DNA of 34,965 nucleotides from an uncultured Candidatus Saccharibacteria bacterium (GCA_947565505.1 CANOGH010000002.1:1-34965); one strand, 5' to 3'; numbered from the stretch's first letter, positions 1 to 7,620 are shown. Made by a program: numbers and translations. The notes: generated from the letters alone by a model not told the origin.

Positions 1-258
1 CTATTCTTTTTTATTGTCTCTATCTGGAGTTGCGGAACAAGACCGTATTTTTAGGGAAAAATTTCAAATTGAGACGTCAAATGAGACTTAATTAAGGCTT
101 AGGGCGCTTCGGCAGAAAATTGGTCATTGAACGATTTCAACTAGCCAAAGGTTGCGTAGTAGAAAACGCCAGTTATGTTCGCAGTTTCACAGTTTGATGA
201 GAGTGATCGAAATAATTATAAACTTCAATACGACCGCAAATTGTGCTAAAATCATATT
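1..258. other. Intergenic region before xseB
   Basis: I see no gene in this stretch. All frames are interrupted, and the only clear signal is the xseB promoter at its right end. It may hold the tail of a transcription unit that lies left of the window. Confidence 0.5.
247..252 (+). promoter_or_regulatory. -10 element of xseB (leaderless start)
   Basis: TAAAAT preceded by TGC (extended -10, TGCTAAAAT). Only six bases separate it from the xseB ATG at 259, so transcription should begin at the start codon. No convincing -35 is visible, as is common for extended -10 promoters. Confidence 0.6.
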
Positions 259-468
259 ATGACAAAAACTGTAGCTCAGCCAACCCTGAAAGAGCAAACC
301 ACAAAGTTAAACCAGCTAATTGAATGGTTCTACTCAGACGATTTTGTTTTAGAGGAGGCGGTCGAAAAATATCAGCAGGCTTACGACTTATCCACCGCCA
401 TTGAGCGCAACTTATTAGAGCTCAAAAATCAAATCGAAATCCTACCGGAGGACTTTACAAAAAATTAG
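259..468 (+). CDS. xseB: Exodeoxyribonuclease VII small subunit
   Basis: A 69-residue protein with the size and pattern of XseB, the helical small subunit that binds XseA to form the single-strand-specific exonuclease VII. The core LNQLIEWF...LEEAVEKYQQAYDL...LLELKNQIEIL matches the family's two-helix layout, in which an LEE(A/S)-type turn separates the helices. No xseA is visible in the window; it may lie to the left or elsewhere. There is no Shine-Dalgarno sequence; the ATG lies six bases after an extended -10, so the mRNA is probably leaderless. The next gene's promoter overlaps the 3' end of this gene. Short length and low complexity make the call good but not certain. Confidence 0.75.
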   Translation: MTKTVAQPTLKEQTTKLNQLIEWFYSDDFVLEEAVEKYQQAYDLSTAIERNLLELKNQIEILPEDFTKN

Positions 469-483
469 AAACTGCGCTATAAT
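455..483 (+). promoter_or_regulatory. Promoter of the PsbP-like gene, starting inside xseB
   Basis: TTACAA (455-460), a 17-bp spacer and TATAAT (478-483), then six bases and the ATG at 490. The -35 lies within the xseB coding end. The spacing predicts a leaderless transcript for the next gene. Confidence 0.6.
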
Positions 484-489
484 AAGATT

Positions 490-1254
490 ATGTTTGGCAA
501 TCAATCACAACCCAGTGGCAGCGTAGTAGCTCCCGCACCAGTACAGCCATTTGGTCCCGGTAATCCTGGCACAGCATCAGTGCAGCCTGGGCAAGCTAAC
601 TCGGTGGCACTTCCTCCTAAGAAATCAGTAATGCCGATCATTTTAGGTGTCTTGCTTGCACTGGTAGCGATCATTGCCGGAGTTTTGGGCTGGTTGCTAA
701 TTCAGACTCAAGCTGAGTTGACAGCATCGCGTACTGATGTTGATGGGCAAATTGATGTAGCCGTAGCAATGGCCGTTTCTGAGAACACAACGGATTTAGA
801 AAATCAGTTTGCTGAGCGTGAGAAATACCCTTATCGTACTTTTGCGGGTCCCGCCGATTCTGGCAGCTTGACCTTTGAATACCCTAAAACTTGGAGCGTC
901 TACATTGAGAAAGATGGTCGCACTAGTGGTAGTGAATTTAGCGCGGTCTTGAATCCGATTGAGGTCTATGCTAGTAGCCCGATTTATGCGTTGCGTGTCA
1001 AAATCCAGACAGCGGACTTTGACAACGTGGTGTCGTCCTACGACAAGAAGGTGCGCGATAATGACTTGCAACTTGAGGTGCGCAATATTGGCTCAGCCTC
1101 AGCCAATATTTATACTGGTAAAATTACGGATGATTATCAGGGAATTGTTACAGTCTTTAAGATTCGCGATAAGGTTGTTACCTTGCAGACGGATGCTGAA
1201 ATTTTCTTTGCAGAATATTATAAGATTCTTGAAACAATCACGTTTGCTGAATAG
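490..1254 (+). CDS. Membrane-anchored protein with PsbP-like extracellular domain
   Basis: 254 residues. Residues 1-45 are rich in Pro, Gly, Gln and Ser and are probably cytoplasmic and disordered. One hydrophobic helix (about 48-72) follows, then an extracellular domain with a short coiled stretch. The FEYPKTWSVY motif near residue 129 is typical of PsbP-like/secreted lipoprotein-type domains that are frequent in Saccharibacteria. No catalytic residues are apparent. The gene has its own promoter six bases upstream and no Shine-Dalgarno sequence. It is followed directly by a 94-bp copy of the methyltransferase 3' end. Function unknown; a surface or ligand-binding role is inferred from topology only. 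Confidence 0.75.
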   Translation: MFGNQSQPSGSVVAPAPVQPFGPGNPGTASVQPGQANSVALPPKKSVMPIILGVLLALVAIIAGVLGWLLIQTQAELTASRTDVDGQIDVAVAMAVSENTTDLENQFAEREKYPYRTFAGPADSGSLTFEYPKTWSVYIEKDGRTSGSEFSAVLNPIEVYASSPIYALRVKIQTADFDNVVSSYDKKVRDNDLQLEVRNIGSASANIYTGKITDDYQGIVTVFKIRDKVVTLQTDAEIFFAEYYKILETITFAE

Positions 1255-1258
1255 TAGC

Positions 1259-1352
1259 TTATCTTTTCCGACCACAGCTCAGCATTTTCTGCAAGCTTTG
1301 CGCCAGATGCCAAGCGAAAACTGGCGGGACTGCGTTGCCAATCTGACGATAG
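1259..1352 (-). repeat. 94-bp exact copy of the methyltransferase gene 3' end (inverted)
   Basis: The reverse complement of 1259-1352 is identical base for base to 23964-24057, the last 94 bp of the cytosine methyltransferase gene including its stop. Read on the minus strand it encodes RQIGNAVPPVFAWHLAQSLQ and the remaining C-terminus. Identity stops abruptly on both sides. It sits between the anchored protein gene and the recO stop codon, 11 bp beyond the latter. It could be a gene remnant, an inversion junction or an assembly junction. Confidence 0.95.
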
Positions 1353-1363
1353 CAACTTCCGCT

Positions 1364-2041
1364 CTAGCGGTCTTGATAAGCCTGGATGATTGGCTGTAAT
1401 GCTTGCACAATCATTTCTGCTTGGTCAATTTGAGCGATCAGCAGTAGTGGGCTGGTTAAAATCAACCGCGTCAGTTTGATGGCTTTAGCATCAATCTTAC
1501 CGTGCAGGCTAGGTCTTAAGGCACTTTCGATGTTGTCCCACTGGTAGAGTAGCTGAGGATCTAGGGGCCGCTCGTCAGTGTCCTGCACAAGATTAATCTC
1601 TTCACCATTAATCCGAGCTAAATTTAAAACGAACCAACTCTGTACTAGCTCCAAATCTAATCCTTTATTCAGACCATTTAAACCTTGCTTTAATAGATTG
1701 AAATATTCATCACCTTCACGATTCTCGGTATGTTTATTAATCCATTTGAGAAATTTAGAGGCGAGCTCGAGGCGATCAAAATCCTGCAGGATGCCACCAT
1801 AGAATTTCAACATTTTGGCGCTCGTGAGAATCCCCATACCAAAGGTTTTACTCTGGTGTATTGTGATGTCTGCGAGCGTAAACAGCTCAATCCCGCCGGC
1901 GAGTCGGGACTTTTCTTTGCGGGAGGATTTTGCTAAGGCAGAGATTTTACCTTCGGGTGTCACAAAATTCACGATCCGGTCCGACTCGCCATAGTTAGTG
2001 CGCCTGAGGACAATCCCGTAGGTGCGCAGGTCAGCCGACAT
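1364..2041 (-). CDS. recO: DNA repair protein RecO
   Basis: 225 residues from the ATG at 2041. RecO loads RecA onto SSB-coated DNA and anneals strands in the RecFOR pathway. The N-terminal OB fold is clear: LRTYGIVLRRTNYGESDRIV, then TPEGKISALAKSSRKEKSRL, matching the family pattern of a G(I/V)VL start and a basic turn. The C-terminal helical region is present but has none of the four zinc-finger cysteines found in many RecO proteins. A longer frame reaches further upstream, but MSADLRTYG is the natural start, and it overlaps the response-regulator stop by 11 bp, implying translational coupling. It is the last gene of an operon with the kinase and regulator, which is an unusual neighbourhood for recO. 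Confidence 0.88.
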   Translation of the reverse strand: MSADLRTYGIVLRRTNYGESDRIVNFVTPEGKISALAKSSRKEKSRLAGGIELFTLADITIHQSKTFGMGILTSAKMLKFYGGILQDFDRLELASKFLKWINKHTENREGDEYFNLLKQGLNGLNKGLDLELVQSWFVLNLARINGEEINLVQDTDERPLDPQLLYQWDNIESALRPSLHGKIDAKAIKLTRLILTSPLLLIAQIDQAEMIVQALQPIIQAYQDR

Positions 2042-2408
2042 GATATTCCTTCTGGAGAACTGCCTGAACCGTTTGCCTAATTTCTTCCGGCCGCATCGTA
2101 GTTTTATCAAAAATCTGCACAACACCGTATCCGTCCAGCCGTCGATGCGTTAAGTCGAGCGACGAAAGTAAGATTACAGGAATCTGCATAGTATCCTGAT
2201 AAGAGGCTAGCTCGTTCAGTAAAGTGAATCCATCTGGCCCAGTAAGTAAGACGTCTAACAGGATCACATCTGGTAAATGCTGGTTAATTAGCTGGATGGC
2301 TTCAATTGCACTATCGCAGGTATCAACTTCGTTGACACAGGACCCAAGAATCAGCCTCAGGCAATCGGTTAACGCAGACGAATCCTCAACGATTAAGGCT
2401 CGACTCAT
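2031..2408 (-). CDS. Receiver-only response regulator
   Basis: 125 residues, a stand-alone CheY-like receiver with no output domain. Key residues are in place: acidic pair E8 and D9, phosphoacceptor D52 in PDVILLDVLL, S82 and K102 in IFDKT. The ATG overlaps the kinase stop codon (ATGA), so the two are translationally coupled; its own stop overlaps recO. The phosphate presumably comes from the adjacent kinase. With no DNA-binding domain, output must be by protein-protein contact, whose target is not visible here. Confidence 0.9.
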   Translation of the reverse strand: MSRALIVEDSSALTDCLRLILGSCVNEVDTCDSAIEAIQLINQHLPDVILLDVLLTGPDGFTLLNELASYQDTMQIPVILLSSLDLTHRRLDGYGVVQIFDKTTMRPEEIRQTVQAVLQKEYHVG

Positions 2409-3112
2409 AAAGCTAATCCTGGCTGTTCTAGCGCTGGCAGATCAACGTAAAAACTCGTACCATCGACATGCTTAATGGCGCCAAAATTTGCCCGCATCAC
2501 CTGTGTAAACTGCGAAACAATGTAAAGCCCTAATCCCGTACTGCCTGGTCGCATCGCTACCGGCAAGGGTTGATTAATGTGCCCACCCTGTAGCTTGCGC
2601 CAGATTGATTGGGGTAGAGCCGGACCAAAGTCGCGCACACTCACACGAATCTTATCATGATAATCCTGTACGGTTAACTGACTTTCGCTCTCCTGATCAG
2701 AATAGCGCATGGCGTTAGTACAAAAATTATAAATCACACTTCTCAGTAGATTCTGATTAGTCACTGCTACCTTTGTGCGGTTATGATAGGCAACCTGCAA
2801 ACGGCGCCGTTCCTGACAAAATAGTGGTCGCACTTCATGTATCACTTCATTACAGATTGCCCGTACGCTCACTAATTCAAAAACAGGCTGCTCTTTCTGG
2901 AGTTGAGGAATTTTCGCCAAATCCTCTACTTGCTTCAAGGCTTGCTCGGTGGTCCTGATGAGCTGTGACTCTAAACGTGTTCGCATTGCCTTAGACTCTG
3001 CCAACTGCAGGGTTAGCGCTAACTGACGAATCACGCCCAGCGGAGCCTTCAGCTCGTGCGCTGCCACCAATACGCCAGAAATACCGGCGGTTTTTTCTAC
3101 CTCGCTTTGCAT
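2405..3112 (-). CDS. Soluble sensor histidine kinase
   Basis: 235 residues with no transmembrane segment and no separate sensor domain. The H box AAHELKAPLGVIRQ places the phosphorylated His at about residue 19. The N box is NFCTNAMRYSDQ (N133), the G1 box DFGPALP (D161) is slightly degenerate, and the G2 box is STGLGLYIV. So it is essentially a bare HisKA plus HATPase core. It heads the operon kinase-regulator-recO. The start has a TATAAT six bases upstream and no Shine-Dalgarno sequence, predicting a leaderless mRNA. The stimulus must be cytoplasmic or supplied by a partner. Confidence 0.9.
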   Translation of the reverse strand: MQSEVEKTAGISGVLVAAHELKAPLGVIRQLALTLQLAESKAMRTRLESQLIRTTEQALKQVEDLAKIPQLQKEQPVFELVSVRAICNEVIHEVRPLFCQERRRLQVAYHNRTKVAVTNQNLLRSVIYNFCTNAMRYSDQESESQLTVQDYHDKIRVSVRDFGPALPQSIWRKLQGGHINQPLPVAMRPGSTGLGLYIVSQFTQVMRANFGAIKHVDGTSFYVDLPALEQPGLAL

Positions 3113-3118
3113 AGTCTC

Positions 3119-3124
3119 ATTATA
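3119..3124 (-). promoter_or_regulatory. -10 element of the kinase-regulator-recO operon
   Basis: TATAAT on the minus strand, six bases before the kinase ATG at 3112. There is no recognisable -35. The distance implies a leaderless transcript. Confidence 0.6.
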
Positions 3125-3241
3125 ACACGACGATGTCGCCGTGCCCGTAAGTTATATGTGTAAAAATTACAACATTTACCGTAAACATAAGCAAATTTAG
3201 AGGAAAAGAGTGGTTAAAACCCCATAAAACTTATCAAACTA

Positions 3242-3270
3242 TTGACTTTTTAGACAATGTGTGCTACAAT
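3242..3270 (+). promoter_or_regulatory. Strong promoter with conserved spacer
   Basis: TTGACT (3242-3247), 17-bp spacer, TACAAT (3265-3270) with an extended -10 (TGCTACAAT). The spacer begins TTTTA and ends TGTGC, as in the copies at 5413, 7702 and 20608. About 15 nt after the -10 is a hairpin, GGTGAA ATG TTCACC. It drives the unknown gene pair at 3361 and 4445 through a leader of roughly 80 nt. Confidence 0.85.
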
Positions 3271-3360
3271 GGAGATATAGGGTGAAATGTTCACCTAGTA
3301 CAATTTAACAATGATGGTGATTGGATTTCAGTTAAATGTACAAAATGCAAAGAGGAGGGA

Positions 3361-4452
3361 ATGACCGTGTATGAGCTTAAATTTCACGGAGAGGAGCTGA
3401 GCCTTGGCCAGCTTGCGACCTTATATGGCGTAGACGAAGCTTGCATGGTATCTGAGAAACAACTATCTCAGATACCATCGAGTCTTATTGGCAAAAGTTC
3501 CACCAGCAGAGAAAAGATATTGACTTATTGGCTCGAGTGCGAGCAAGTTCGTAAGGGTTGCTTGGCAGGTTGCAAAGGTTTAACTTTGCGGTTAAATAGA
3601 CCGTTCGAAATGAATAATCCTACTCAGGGCAGGATTAGCAGTAACCCGCTCCTTTATGGGTTCAAAATGCCGTCGTTACTCAAAGCAATTTGGGGACCGC
3701 TGGAGAATGCCACGGTGCTGCCAGGCCGTTACGAAGAGAGCTTTAAAAGTAAAATCGGTCGCAAGGTCTTTACAGTCGATTTTTACGCGCCGCCAGAGCA
3801 TCTCATGATTTTTGTAGGCAGTCTCATTCTGAAGAATTACTCTCATGATGAGCAGTGGAACAGGCTCCGGCGGCTGGCAAAATATTTTTATCTGAATCCG
3901 CAGAGCAGTCGAGCCGTGATGATCCTGCAATTTAATATTTATGATGCAGGAGGAGGATTAAAGGGGCTTAACTCGAAGGACGCCGCAAAGCAGCAATGTC
4001 AGCGTTGTATTGAGCTGATGTCTCATCAAGGATTACTTGATCTGCGCGTAAGCAACCAGCTGCGCCCTGATCAGCTGAAATCTGAGGATGTGATCGTGCT
4101 CGACGCTCAGGGTGATAAAGTTGACCCAACCGTGCCGGCTGACTCCACAGAGAGTGGCCAGAAAGAGAAGCCGGACACTTTAGAGTGGCTTGCTTTGAAG
4201 CCTGATGTATATATATTATACATCAAGATTGACCTAACCGCTGAGGATAGGAGCCAGTGGCTCATGTTCGAGAGCTTATATGCTCCGGAAAATTTGACAA
4301 TGGCGCAGCAAATGAAGGAAGCTGACATCAAAGCCATTACGGGTAAGCGTTTCGAGGGCATGATCGCTCGATTGGTGGACAGTCGAAAGGGAGCGAGAGA
4401 ATTTGGTTATATGCTGCAAAAAATCGGAAAAGGGGGCAAGAAAGATGAGTAA
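3361..4452 (+). CDS. Unknown cytoplasmic protein, first of a coupled pair
   Basis: 363 residues, not recognised. There is no signal peptide or membrane helix. The sequence is mixed and globular, rich in Lys, Leu and Gln, with a possible linker around residues 250-280 and a basic C-terminus (KIGKGGKKDE). I see no nuclease, ATPase or methylase motif. The purine-rich stretch AGAGGAGGGA lies just before the ATG; a GTG two codons later has better Shine-Dalgarno spacing and could be the real start. Its stop overlaps the next ATG (4445) by 8 bp. A 13-bp perfect inverted repeat falls at codons 29-40. Promoter type resembles that of the unknown gene at 7881, suggesting a shared expression class. Confidence 0.6.
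   Translation: MTVYELKFHGEELSLGQLATLYGVDEACMVSEKQLSQIPSSLIGKSSTSREKILTYWLECEQVRKGCLAGCKGLTLRLNRPFEMNNPTQGRISSNPLLYGFKMPSLLKAIWGPLENATVLPGRYEESFKSKIGRKVFTVDFYAPPEHLMIFVGSLILKNYSHDEQWNRLRRLAKYFYLNPQSSRAVMILQFNIYDAGGGLKGLNSKDAAKQQCQRCIELMSHQGLLDLRVSNQLRPDQLKSEDVIVLDAQGDKVDPTVPADSTESGQKEKPDTLEWLALKPDVYILYIKIDLTAEDRSQWLMFESLYAPENLTMAQQMKEADIKAITGKRFEGMIARLVDSRKGAREFGYMLQKIGKGGKKDE
3445..3478 (+). repeat. 13-bp perfect inverted repeat inside the coding start
   Basis: ATGGTATCTGAGA (3445-3457) and its exact complement TCTCAGATACCAT (3466-3478), with an 8-nt loop. It lies inside the unknown ORF about 85 nt after the start codon. In mRNA this would be a very stable hairpin. There is no U tract after it, so it is not an ordinary terminator. 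Confidence 0.9.
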
Positions 4453-5134
4453 AAATGAAATGCAGCAACTTCGGGAGGAAGTTGACAAAGTAGTTAAGAA
4501 GATGCCTCAGCTTCATGTGTGCGTAACGGACGACGGTAGGAAGTTTAGTTACAGACACGATCAGGCTGACTGGGAGTTTAAACTGAGCGAGCCTCCTAGC
4601 TATGATGACTTAGCGAAGCTCTATCAGTTTGCTAACAAGGTGTCAGTTTATCGGCAATATCTGACGCTACGCCTTCGCTTCGCAAAATTGGGATACATCA
4701 TGCGTCTGCAACAGGAGAAGATGTTGCTTGCGGGAATTGAGTCCTCATCGACCATTTTCTTACAGAATGGCTATGCCTACGAGCGTGGCGACTTTGAAAA
4801 GGTTAACGATCTGTTGTGTCAGTTAGAATTACTGCGCGACTTTAGTGGCCTCCGGGAAGCCATTTCGGCTACCTCGCTGGACTGGTATATGGTCTTGCCG
4901 GCAGTGGATGACCTGGCCGCACGGGCCAATGGCCGGAAGACACATGTGTCGATGTCGGTAACTGTGCACATGCGCGGGCAGACCCCGCAGTGTTATAAGC
5001 CCCTTGACATATTCTCAAAAGAATATCCGTTCTCAAAAGAATATCCGTTTGACCTGATAGGGTTTAATAATCTTAAGACTAATATTAATTCCATTAAGAC
5101 TAATAAGCCCACATTCACTGGTGAAGCTCACTAG
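4445..5134 (+). CDS. Unknown protein, second of a coupled pair
   Basis: 229 residues from the ATG at 4445, which overlaps the upstream stop and follows a G-rich stretch usable as a Shine-Dalgarno sequence. The frame extends further upstream, but that part lies within the previous gene. No signal peptide, no membrane helix and no motif I recognise. The N-terminus is charged and helical. The C-terminal tail is odd: an 18-bp unit is duplicated in tandem (FSKEYP twice), and a KTN-containing element recurs just after it, suggesting recent slippage or a degenerate end. Presumably acts with the 363-residue neighbour, with which it is translationally coupled. Confidence 0.6.
   Translation: MSKNEMQQLREEVDKVVKKMPQLHVCVTDDGRKFSYRHDQADWEFKLSEPPSYDDLAKLYQFANKVSVYRQYLTLRLRFAKLGYIMRLQQEKMLLAGIESSSTIFLQNGYAYERGDFEKVNDLLCQLELLRDFSGLREAISATSLDWYMVLPAVDDLAARANGRKTHVSMSVTVHMRGQTPQCYKPLDIFSKEYPFSKEYPFDLIGFNNLKTNINSIKTNKPTFTGEAH
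5012..5047 (+). repeat. Tandem duplication of an 18-bp unit
   Basis: Two exact head-to-tail copies (5012-5029, 5030-5047) add FSKEYP twice in frame. A further 12-bp direct repeat (TTAAGACTAATA) occurs at 5073 and 5094. Confidence 0.95.
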
Positions 5135-5168
5135 TGAATGGTGCTCGTCTGCCATCATTGAGCATTTT

Positions 5169-5195
5169 AACCCCGATCAATTGCTGAGCGGGGTT
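5169..5195 (+). terminator. Hairpin after the unknown gene pair, no U tract
   Basis: AACCCCG (5169-5175) pairs with CGGGGTT (5189-5195), with additional pairing inside the loop. There is no T run, so it may stabilise the mRNA end or act with a factor rather than as an intrinsic terminator. Confidence 0.4.
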
Positions 5196-5403
5196 CGCTC
5201 GTCCCCTGATCATGATGATGCTTAGTTGTGAATTGGTTTTTTAGGGATATATTGTATTATACTATAGCATAGTGATCGCCTTTTCTGATTACATGAACCA
5301 TACCTAAAAACGTCAATTTTTAACTTACCGGCATCTTAATCTAAAAATACTACTTAAAAGAGTAGATATATTAGAGGAGTGAAACAATTTGAGCGTTCAA
5401 TCA

Positions 5404-5479
5404 AAAAAACTCTTGACTTTTTAGACCACTTGTGCTAATATGGAATTAGGCTAGTCTGGTCAACTGGACTGATTTTGGT
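5404..5479 (+). repeat. Promoter-leader repeat, copy 1
   Basis: 76 bp matching 20542-20617 (minus strand) at 73 positions. It carries a complete promoter, TTGACT (5413-5418), 17 bp, TAATAT (5436-5441), then a leader with a small hairpin (AGTCTGG, loop TCAA, CTGGACT). Here no intact gene follows; only a decayed reading frame does. It is probably the surviving 5' end of a lost gene. Confidence 0.85.
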
Positions 5480-5521
5480 TGGAAATAGTTCAGAATATCC
5501 TAGGCTCCAAGCAAGTTTTGA

Positions 5522-5696
5522 AGAAATTCCCGTTACCCTAATTCTGATGAGAATACTCCAAAACTTTCACCAATCATCTTAGATAACATCAGCCTCTAAT
5601 ATATTAGCCGCAGTTGTTTTTATCATCCTCGCTTACTTTGCGACGCGATTAATGCTCCAGTATACTATGTTGGACATTTTTAAGAAAACAGATTAA
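5522..5696 (+). pseudogene. Broken C-terminal membrane-anchor fragment
   Basis: Two overlapping frames read as one protein with a shift near 5590. The first gives a polar stretch (NSDENTPKLSPIILDNI); the second, ending at TAA 5694-5696, gives one hydrophobic helix (NILAAVVFIILAYFATRLML) and a basic tail ending FKKTD. There is no start codon for either part. This resembles the C-terminal anchor of a surface protein whose body has been deleted, lying behind an intact promoter. Tentative, because it rests on a short hydrophobic stretch. Confidence 0.35.
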
Positions 5697-5752
5697 TTGC
5701 AAAATAAGAGGTTTTTATCCCGGTTCGGTTATGAGTAAAAATCAGGAAACGA

Positions 5753-5782
5753 TTGGGCTTTTTCAGAAAACAATGTTACAAT
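5753..5782 (+). promoter_or_regulatory. rarA promoter
   Basis: TTGGGC (5753-5758), 18-bp spacer, TACAAT (5777-5782), with the rarA ATG six bases later. Because the promoter occupies the extended upstream frame, it decides the start at 5789. Confidence 0.6.
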
Positions 5783-5788
5783 AAGAGT

Positions 5789-6994
5789 ATGAATAGAGTG
5801 CCACTTGCGGAGCGGATGCGCCCTCAGACTTTAGATGAAGTGGTGGGGCAAGATCAAATTATTGGCGAAGGTAAGATTTTGACGGAAATTTTACGTAAAG
5901 GTGAGCCGGTAAATTTAATTTTCTGGGGACCTCCGGGTACGGGCAAGACGACACTGGCTCGGATTTTAGCTAAAGAATACCAGGCAGATTTCGTAGAAAT
6001 TTCCGCAGTCACGGCTAAGAAAAAGGACGTGGAAGAGGTGGTAGAGCGAGCCCGGGTGAACTGGAACTTGGGGATGCGGACAGTGTTATTTGTTGATGAG
6101 ATTCACCGCTTCAATAAGGCACAGCAAGATGCTTTTTTGCCGCACGTGGAATCAGGACTGATTATTCTGATTGGCGCCACGACCGAAAACCCAAGTTTTG
6201 AAGTGATTTCGCCATTGCTCTCGCGTTCGCGCGTCGTCGTCGTGTCAGCTCTTAAACGCGAACACATTTTGCAGGTGTTGGAGCGGGCGGTTGAGGCGGA
6301 AACCGCCTCAACCAGAGTCGAGCGCGCAGCGCTCGAACTCATCGCCGACCTGTCGGGCGGCGATGCCCGCTCCGCACTAGGTGATCTCGAATTAGCTTTA
6401 AGCCTTGCATCTAAAGTTGATTCTCAAGTCGTTGAGACGGCGGTTGGTAAAAAAATGCCCCTCTATGATAAATCTGGCGATTATCACTACGATAATATTT
6501 CCGCTTTTATCAAATCGATGCGTGGGTCAGATGTGGATGCTACGCTCTACTACCTGGCACGTATGGTGGCCGCTGGTGAAGATCCTAAATTTATTGCTCG
6601 GCGCATGGTGATTTTTGCCTCGGAAGATATTGGTATTGTCGGGAATGGCGCCCTTAATCTTGCCGTCAGCTGTTTTGAGGCGATTGAACGGGTTGGTATG
6701 CCGGAGGGTGGCATCATCTTGAGTCACGTAGCGGTGGTTTTGGCTAAAGCAAAGAAAAATCGTGACACTTATAACGGTTGGGCTAGGGCGCAGAGTCTGG
6801 CCGCTAAAAGTATGGGGCTACCTGTGCCAACTTGGCTGCGAAACGCGCCCACTAAGTTAATGAAAGACCTTGGCTTCGGTGAAGGGCAACAGTGGACTGC
6901 TGGCTTTCACCTGGACAAAAACTATTTACCAGACGAGATTAAGGACCAGAAAATTTTTGGTCAGCCGAGTGATTATAATCATAATGACAAATAG
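5789..6994 (+). CDS. rarA: Replication-associated recombination protein A (RarA/MgsA)
   Basis: 401 residues from ATG 5789; a longer frame upstream contains the promoter and is not translated. RarA is a clamp-loader-like AAA+ ATPase acting at stalled forks. It opens with MNRVPLAERMRPQTLDEVVG, has Walker A GPPGTGKTT (47-55) and Walker B FVDEIHRFNK (101-110), the sensor-like GATTENPSF, and the C-terminal tetramerisation part with GGDARSAL, ASEDIG and RNAPTKLMKDLGFG. Length is normal for the family. The -10 is six bases from the ATG, predicting a leaderless mRNA. It is a single transcription unit; ppa follows with its own promoter and Shine-Dalgarno sequence. Confidence 0.95.
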   Translation: MNRVPLAERMRPQTLDEVVGQDQIIGEGKILTEILRKGEPVNLIFWGPPGTGKTTLARILAKEYQADFVEISAVTAKKKDVEEVVERARVNWNLGMRTVLFVDEIHRFNKAQQDAFLPHVESGLIILIGATTENPSFEVISPLLSRSRVVVVSALKREHILQVLERAVEAETASTRVERAALELIADLSGGDARSALGDLELALSLASKVDSQVVETAVGKKMPLYDKSGDYHYDNISAFIKSMRGSDVDATLYYLARMVAAGEDPKFIARRMVIFASEDIGIVGNGALNLAVSCFEAIERVGMPEGGIILSHVAVVLAKAKKNRDTYNGWARAQSLAAKSMGLPVPTWLRNAPTKLMKDLGFGEGQQWTAGFHLDKNYLPDEIKDQKIFGQPSDYNHNDK

Positions 6995-7009
6995 TTTTAA
7001 TGACCGGTC

Positions 7010-7039
7010 TTGTGGCGGATGTTTCGAGTATGATATAAT
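7010..7039 (+). promoter_or_regulatory. ppa promoter
   Basis: TTGTGG (7010-7015), 18 bp, TATAAT (7034-7039) with TGA before it (extended -10). The leader is short and carries an AAAGGAG Shine-Dalgarno sequence ending at 7060. Confidence 0.6.
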
Positions 7040-7064
7040 GAAAGTAGATTAATAAAGGAGTTTT

Positions 7065-7598
7065 ATGGCAGATTTTAATAAATTTTTAACCCCTGGGGAT
7101 TATGATAATGGCGAAATTAATGTTGTAGTAGAAATTCCAACTGGCTCTAATCATAAAATTGAATGGGATCGCAAAAACGCTTGTTTCATGTTGGATCGGA
7201 TTGAGCCAATTGCTTTTGCTAAGCCATGCAACTATGGCTTTATTCCGCAAACTCTAGACGAAGATGGCGATGAGCTTGATGTGCTTTTGATTACTGATCA
7301 GCCATTAACGACTGGAATTTACACTAAGGCGCGTATTTTGGGTGTGATGAAGTTTGTAGACAGTAATGAAGTCGATGATAAAATCATTGCTGTACCAGCC
7401 GATGATCGCAATAATGGCGACCGCTATAAAACCTTTAATGACTTACCAGTCCAGTTAATCAAACAGATCGAATTCCACTTTAGTCACTACAAAGACTTGA
7501 AAAAACCTGGCTCAACCATCGTTAAAGAATTCGCTGGTGTTGATGAAGCTAAAAAAGTTATCGCTGAGGCTATCACTCGTTGGAACGAGCAAGCCTAA
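7065..7598 (+). CDS. ppa: Inorganic pyrophosphatase
   Basis: 177 residues, a family I soluble pyrophosphatase hydrolysing PPi to phosphate and so pulling nucleic acid and tRNA-charging reactions forward. The signature DEDGDELDVLL supplies the metal-binding aspartates. VVVEIPTGSNHKIEWD, NYGFIPQT and the DDRNNGDRYK region complete the active site. Shine-Dalgarno AAGGAG lies 4 bases before the ATG, so this gene is translated conventionally, unlike several neighbours. It has its own promoter and a 12-bp hairpin after the stop. Confidence 0.97.
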   Translation: MADFNKFLTPGDYDNGEINVVVEIPTGSNHKIEWDRKNACFMLDRIEPIAFAKPCNYGFIPQTLDEDGDELDVLLITDQPLTTGIYTKARILGVMKFVDSNEVDDKIIAVPADDRNNGDRYKTFNDLPVQLIKQIEFHFSHYKDLKKPGSTIVKEFAGVDEAKKVIAEAITRWNEQA

Positions 7599-7620
7599 GG
7601 CATTAACGTAGAGGATAAAG

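Larger units (their letters stand above)
5135..5788. other. Intergenic region with hairpins, a promoter repeat and a gene remnant
   Basis: About 650 bp without an intact gene. It contains an inverted repeat across the end of the previous gene (5111-5139, CATTCACT/AGTGAATG), the hairpin at 5169-5195, the promoter-leader repeat at 5404-5479, a broken membrane-anchor reading frame at 5522-5696 and the rarA promoter. 5196-5403 is AT-rich with nothing I recognise. Confidence 0.6.

Noticed and set aside
959-1399. A 146-residue plus-strand frame across the end of the PsbP-like gene and the repeat
   Set aside because: It is in another frame of a real gene and continues through the inverted methyltransferase fragment; composition is not protein-like.
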